Assembly: GCA_028554755.1 (NCBI GenBank)
Contig: JAPTOF010000019.1
Coordinates: forward strand, 3,420,001 to 3,484,000
Source of the DNA: Cordia subcordata
Lineage: Eukaryota > Streptophyta > Magnoliopsida > Boraginales > Cordiaceae
DNA: 64,000 nucleotides
Direction: 5' to 3'
Of the stretch, positions 59,484 to 64,000 are shown one piece after another. The stretch's first letter is position 1. Each line of letters opens with the position of its first letter. Under the pieces are notes generated by a model that worked only from the letters and a program-made list of their open reading frames with translations, was not told the DNA's origin and did not search any database. Position numbers and translations under genes: made by a program.

Positions 59484-59945
59484 GAGTCGAACTTCAGAAG
59501 TTTGACATCGAGGAACAAAAACTCGATTTCGAACTTCTGAAGTTTGATTTTATATGTATTTCGAATTTTTGAAGTTCGACATCGAGTTTCGAGATTCTGC
59601 TTTAATGCCCTGTCTGTTACGTGCAGCGATACACGCTCGTTATCGACCTTTCAAATTTCGATAACGCCACCGTGTTCAAAGAATAACTTCAGAAGTTCGA
59701 ATCAAGGAACAAAAGTTAGATATCGAACTTCGGAAGTTCGAGTATACTGACATCCACTCAGTCGAACTTCAGAAGTTCGTGTCCGAGCTTCTGAAGTTCG
59801 TGTCCGAGCTTCTGAAGTTCGAATTCTTAGTTGGACTTCAGAAGTTCGATATCTCATATTATAATATCTTTTTTTTTACCCTTCACATAGTCGAACTTTG
59901 TAAATTTGTTTTCGAACTTCGTAAGTTCGAAAAGTCTACTTTTGC
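59484..59945. repeat. Right array of GAACTTC/GAAGTTC palindromes
   Basis: About a dozen sites of the form TCGAACTTC(A/T/G)GAAGTTCGA or close variants occur, for example near 59486, 59528, 59725, 59761 and 59787. A near-perfect tandem of GTGTCCGAGCTTCTGAAGTT also lies in it (59779-59818). It faces the left array in the mirror position of the element. Confidence 0.85.
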
Positions 59946-60013
59946 TACTTCCCTCAAAATTGGGTTATTTTTGGAAGCAAATTAAAAAATAAGGTTAAAA
60001 GTAAAAATAACCC
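59919..60013 (-). repeat. Right terminal inverted repeat of the MULE
   Basis: It is the inverse of 52196-52290, ending GGTTAAAAGTAAAAATAACCC before the target duplication AAAACTCTT. Confidence 0.92.
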
Positions 60014-60022
60014 AAAACTCTT

Positions 60023-62466
60023 CTATCAGTTAGTCTCATTGACAAATTTATAATTTTCTAACAAAAAATTATAATTAAAAATAAAAATTTGTAGATCAAG
60101 AAAAAAAAATTTTATCTCTAAATTTTTGTTCGCAAACTATAAATTTTTTAATGGGACTAATATCAATTTGACAAATAGAAGAGTTTCTAAAAAAAAAATT
60201 ACGAGCTTGAAGATAAGTCTCTGTTTAGTATTAATTAAATCACAGTAGCCTAGAAGTCTGTCTAAGTTATTCAATGTTAACCTCGTGATATTCTCATACA
60301 AAATATTATATTCCTTAATTTTTCTACAAGAGACAACTGGTGTTGGAGGATTGGGCTGCGTCAAAAACAAACCGTTAGGTTGGCTCTCATCGTCGTCTCT
60401 TCACACATCATAGCAATTTTTGCCGTAAAAAAATCCTCACATCTCTGGCTAGTGCATTATTGATATTGATATTTATATATACCATTGTTTTTTGCACGGT
60501 GTTATTACTTGCATCACTTATATTTCTCATACTTCTGCTTGATAGTCTTTGATATAGTGTTTATCAAGTAAAACTAGTATCATAATAAAGAAGAACAGAA
60601 GCACGTAAAATTATTCAGACAAACTCACGTAGAATTCAACCTGGAGAATTGAGTCAAAGTACACGAGTAAATGAAGTGTGTCTAAGATTGTATCTAAACA
60701 TGCATAGACATCTTTTCTAAATAGTACATATTCGTAGCCCGTAGGGGTAAATTAGAAAAGGTAATAGGCTTTAACAATAATACTAGTTGAGACTAGTTTT
60801 TCCGATTCAGTACTTGGATTCAGATTTCACAAAATGTAGAAAGTTAGGTTAAAACAGGGACTGAAAAAAAATAATAAAAAATGTGGATCTACTCGGTCAA
60901 CGTAACTTTTTAGGCGGCAAGTTCGCAATAGATGATAGTTCGCTTTCGGCTTAAATATAAGTGCATATCAAATGCCAACTGGAGAATTAACCCAGATACA
61001 TGAACTCTGAGCGCTAGTTGAACGAAATCCTTTGACTCGGGAAGAAGAAAATTGCGCAAGGAAATGATAAATTAAAAGTGGTGCGGTGTATGGAAGAATA
61101 AACAAATGCAAATATCGTTGATTAAAACGTGCTCCTGAAAACTAAGACATGAAGGTACACAGGAAAAATGGCACCACGATTTCAGGTGATACACAACATT
61201 TTTCTACTTTATAAGTAAAGACGGCTCAATTAGGATCATTCAATAAAGAAGTTAAAGAAGCAATGGCTGCAAATCGCCACATGTGACCTCTGTGCAATAA
61301 CATGCGTAAGAGAATAGGTCATGATCCCCTGGGCTCATCAGTCAGCGGTATAAAGTTAACGTCATATATATATATTTATATATGTATGTATATGTACATA
61401 TGTATTCCAGCATGTTCTAAATCAATAAAAAGATTAAATAATAGTTATAATAGATCAATCTAGATTCCGGAATTTGAGAGGAAATTGTTCTTTCTTAGTA
61501 GTGAAAAGAAAAAGGTATAACTTTGTATTGTAAAATTTATAATCTTAATATAAATCAATTGACCATAACTTTGCCTAAGGTGAAATCTTCATCATCAAAA
61601 ATGTAATTTTTGAAGTGCAAAAAATCTTCTAGTGATACCAAAAGAAAAAAAAAACTCACATGTATTCGATTTTTTAAGCACAGATGTTTTGACATATTCA
61701 GTAAATAATTAACACATCTTTTAAACGGTAAGATAGAAATTTTGGACTCGTTCAGAAGAAGATAATATATCCAAATCCATAAAATTTATAATCTCTGGAA
61801 TCTAACTACGAGTATGAATTCTAGCTTTCAAATTAAAATTTGACCATCAATAATATATATCTTTTGGCTATAAGCGAGGCAAAGCCCAGAGATTTAATTA
61901 ATAATTTTGAGGGATGTGATCTTCTTGTATCATGCTTTGTTGAAAAAAGAACAATTTAGATAAAATATCTGTCACTATAGAGCAGTTAAGAGGCTATGAA
62001 ATATTCCAATTAATAAGTCAATCAACATATTTATTTGTTTGACGTGAATGTCTCTAACCTGAAGGGTGGCAAGAGTTCGGAACATCCATTTGCAATTTTC
62101 TTATGTGCTTAGTTGCTATTATAAGTGTAAAGCATTTTTAATTAAGTGAACGATGATCTTATGTGATACAGTGATATACACCGGCTACTGAAATCAGCTA
62201 CCAATTGTCGTCATTAATGACGCATCCAAAAAGGTCAACCGCGATTCAGTCACATCACATGGACGCTGAACATTTTTTGCCTTTATATATAGATAGAGCC
62301 GTAACGGATGCGATCAAATCCAGTAATCTTTTTGTGTCATTCCCGAAATTTCACCACTTTTCTATATATGCGAGCATATGACTATCTCAAACCCAGTGTT
62401 CTTCCCCAAGTAACGAACGCTAACATATAAAGACAACAAGAGAACAAGCGGCACAAAACCTCTCTC

Positions 62467-62499
<33 letters not shown>

Positions 62500-62546
62500 T
62501 TGTTTTTTTGTTTCTCATCATCACTATCTGCAACAGAGACTGAGAC
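60023..62546. other. Intergenic DNA upstream of the ABCB gene
   Basis: No gene is recognised. An (AT)-rich run near 61362-61400 and a 5' UTR-type (CT)n tract at about 62459-62500 are the visible repeats. A TATA-like CTTTATATATAGATAG near 62281 is a possible core promoter of the transporter gene. Confidence 0.55.
62458..62500. repeat. (CT)n microsatellite in the likely ABCB 5' UTR
   Basis: About 20 CT units, one interrupted by GT, lie 47-90 bases before the ATG at 62547. C/T-rich leaders are frequent in plant genes. Confidence 0.9.
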
Positions 62547-64000
62547 ATGAGTGATAGCAAAGAGAGAATAACGAGGAAAAAAAAGAATGGGTCTTTTCGG
62601 ACCATTTTCATGCATGCGGATGGTGTGGATATGCTATTGATGACCTTTGGCTTCCTCGGGTCCGTCGGCGACGGGATTTCGATGCCGTTAATGTTGATTG
62701 TGACTAGCAAGCTTATGAACAATCTTGGTGATACAATTACTTCTATGCAAGATAATTTTACTCACAAAATCAACGAGGTTAATGGTCCCTCTCTCCTCTT
62801 CTGACACGCATCTTTTCTGTAACCTAGCTGCTTATAAGCATACTAATTAAGGTGGGCTCGAATCATGAATATTGCAGAACGCGGTGGTTCTTTGTTACCT
62901 GGCCTGTGGACAATGGGTCGCTTGTTTTCTTGGTATGTCTCTTTTTACTTCATTTTTCCTTTTTTTTTTTTTGATATCCTAGACTTATTTTCTCTCTTTT
63001 TTTCCTTTTCATCAAACTTTTGTTTTCTTTTTGATATGGTTGATTACTGTGTTTTTCATTTCCTCCTTTTTTTTTTTTTTTTTTTCCTTTAGAGGGCTAT
63101 TGTTGGACAAGGTCAGCGGAGAGACAAGCTTCGAGGTTAAGGTCAAGATATCTTAAAGCAGTTCTAAGGCAGGATGTAGGGTACTTTGATCTGCACGTAA
63201 CAAGCACGGCGGAGGTTATAGACAGCGTCTCTAGTGATAGTCTTGTGATCCAAGATGCTATTAGTGAAAAGGTATTTGCTGTTACTGACCCAATCAATTT
63301 TTTTTATCGTTTAAAAGATTTTGTGCTCTCAATTCAAGCCCAAATAATAGAAGTTGACGTGCAATTTTAGTGGATTTGTGCTGACACTGTTTCATCACAA
63401 CAGATTCCAATTTTCTTGATGAACCTGTCAACTTTTTTCGGCGCCTACATAGTGGGATTTTTTATGCTTTGGAAGCTTGCAATCGTTGGATTTCCATTCA
63501 TAGTGCTTCTACTGATACCAGGTTTGATGTACGGACGAGCACTAATGGGAATAGCACGCAAAATGAAGGATGAGTACAGTAAGGCCGGCGTGATAGTTGA
63601 ACAGGCCATTTCTTCCATCAGAACAGTGTATTCTTTTGTTGGGGAGAACAAAACCATTGCTGAATATTCTGCTGCTCTTCAAGGGACCGTTAAATTGGGA
63701 TTAAGACAAGGTTTAGCAAAAGGATTGGCCATTGGAAGTAATGGAGTCACCTTTGCTATTTGGGCTTTCATGTGCTATTATGGTAGTAGACTGGTCATGT
63801 ATCATGGTGCTTCAGGAGGCACAGTCTTCGCAGTTGGCGCTGCCATTGCCATCGGTGGATTGTAATAATCACCCTACCTCTCATTCATACTTGTATAATA
63901 ATTTTTGGCGTATTTGCATTGATGAACTTTCTAACATGTTGTCGTTACATATTAATGTTGAACAGATCATTGGGTTCTGGTTTGTCCAACGTCAAACACT
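62547..64000 (+). CDS. ABCB (MDR/P-glycoprotein-type) transporter, 5' part, cut by window end
   Basis: I read exons 62547..62777, 62878..62932, 63093..63271, 63404..63861 and 63966..>64000, all GT-AG and in phase. They cover the N-terminus and most of the first transmembrane domain. Visible: [40 protein letters not shown] (TM1), [18 protein letters not shown] (TM2), [57 protein letters not shown] and [20 protein letters not shown]. These match full-size plant ABCB exporters, closest in feel to the ABCB15-type group. ABCB proteins pump auxin, alkaloids or other small molecules across the plasma membrane using ATP. The nucleotide-binding domains lie beyond the window, so function and completeness cannot be judged. 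No break is seen in the visible part. Confidence 0.93.

Larger units (their letters stand above)
52196..60013. mobile_element. Mutator-like (MULE) transposon with transposase and plant mobile domain genes
   Basis: A perfect 9-bp target duplication AAAACTCTT (52187-52195 and 60014-60022) bounds a 7.8-kb element. Terminal inverted repeats start GGGTTATTTTTA(C/T)TTTTA and continue for about 95 bases at high identity on both ends. Both ends then pass into arrays of TCGAACTTC..GAAGTTCGA palindromes. Inside are a plus-strand MURA-type transposase (53085-55621) and a minus-strand PMD gene (55858-58138), tail to tail with about 240 bases between them. Both show stops and frameshifts. The intact target duplication and well-kept ends point to a moderately recent insertion of an already decaying copy, or to decay after insertion. 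The PMD gene is inside the borders, so it moved with the element. Confidence 0.93.

Noticed and set aside
52310..59945. Heat-shock elements suggested by GAA/TTC-rich palindromes
   Set aside because: True elements need two bases between alternating TTC and GAA blocks; most sites here have one, so they do not fit.
1..64000. CRISPR arrays, bacterial operons, rRNA genes
   Set aside because: None seen. The spliced genes and LTR retrotransposons show that this is a plant nuclear sequence, where such arrays and operons are not expected.

Overview
This is nuclear DNA from a flowering plant, most likely a eudicot. The evidence is spliced genes of plant-only families (a CLE peptide, a BIR-type receptor pseudokinase, a DUF761 protein), large AT-rich intergenic stretches, and a dense load of plant-type transposons (Ty3/gypsy, Ty1/copia, PIF/Harbinger, Mutator-like, MITEs). 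The species cannot be named from the sequence alone.

Layout. (1) 313-10875: a decayed Ty3/gypsy LTR retrotransposon whose 3' LTR is split by a 5.3-kb PIF/Harbinger element (5280-10617) carrying a three-exon transposase and a broken MYB-like ORF. (2) 13197-14068: a two-exon CLE peptide precursor. (3) 14369-15414: a collapsed Ty1/copia copy. (4) 16329-17691: a long-TIR, Mutator-like non-autonomous element. (5) 19692-21488, minus strand: an intronless BIR2/BIR3-like LRR receptor pseudokinase. (6) 26091-31353, minus strand: a nearly full-length but dead Ty1/copia element of the same family as (3), with an unusual W-box-like array in its leader. (7) 32619-33263: a DUF761 protein. (8) 36578-39015, plus strand, and 39420-42403, minus strand: a convergent pair, a seven-exon type I inositol-polyphosphate 5-phosphatase and a nine-exon coiled-coil protein of unknown family. 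(9) 42404-52186: gene-free, repeat-rich DNA with MITEs, tandem duplications, a long hairpin and a possible organelle-derived insert. (10) 52196-60013: a 7.8-kb Mutator-like element with a perfect 9-bp target duplication. It carries two tail-to-tail genes, a MURA-type transposase and a plant mobile domain (PMD, MAIN/MAIL-like) gene. Both are now broken. Its ends contain arrays of TCGAACTTC/GAAGTTCGA palindromes. (11) 62547 to the window end: the 5' part of an ABCB (MDR-type) transporter gene.

The host genes do not form an operon or an obvious pathway; they are single plant genes separated by transposon-rich DNA. The CLE peptide, the BIR pseudokinase and the 5-phosphatase are all signalling components, but nothing here shows that they act together.

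The most notable object is the two-gene MULE with a PMD partner and palindrome-rich ends. Secondary points are a CLE motif with Ala in place of the usual Pro7, a Harbinger transposase with Asn at the second catalytic Asp, a 14-copy TTGAC(C/T) array in a copia leader, and a GC-AG intron in the phosphatase gene. Exon boundaries are read by eye from splice motifs and reading frame; no alignment or transcript data were available.
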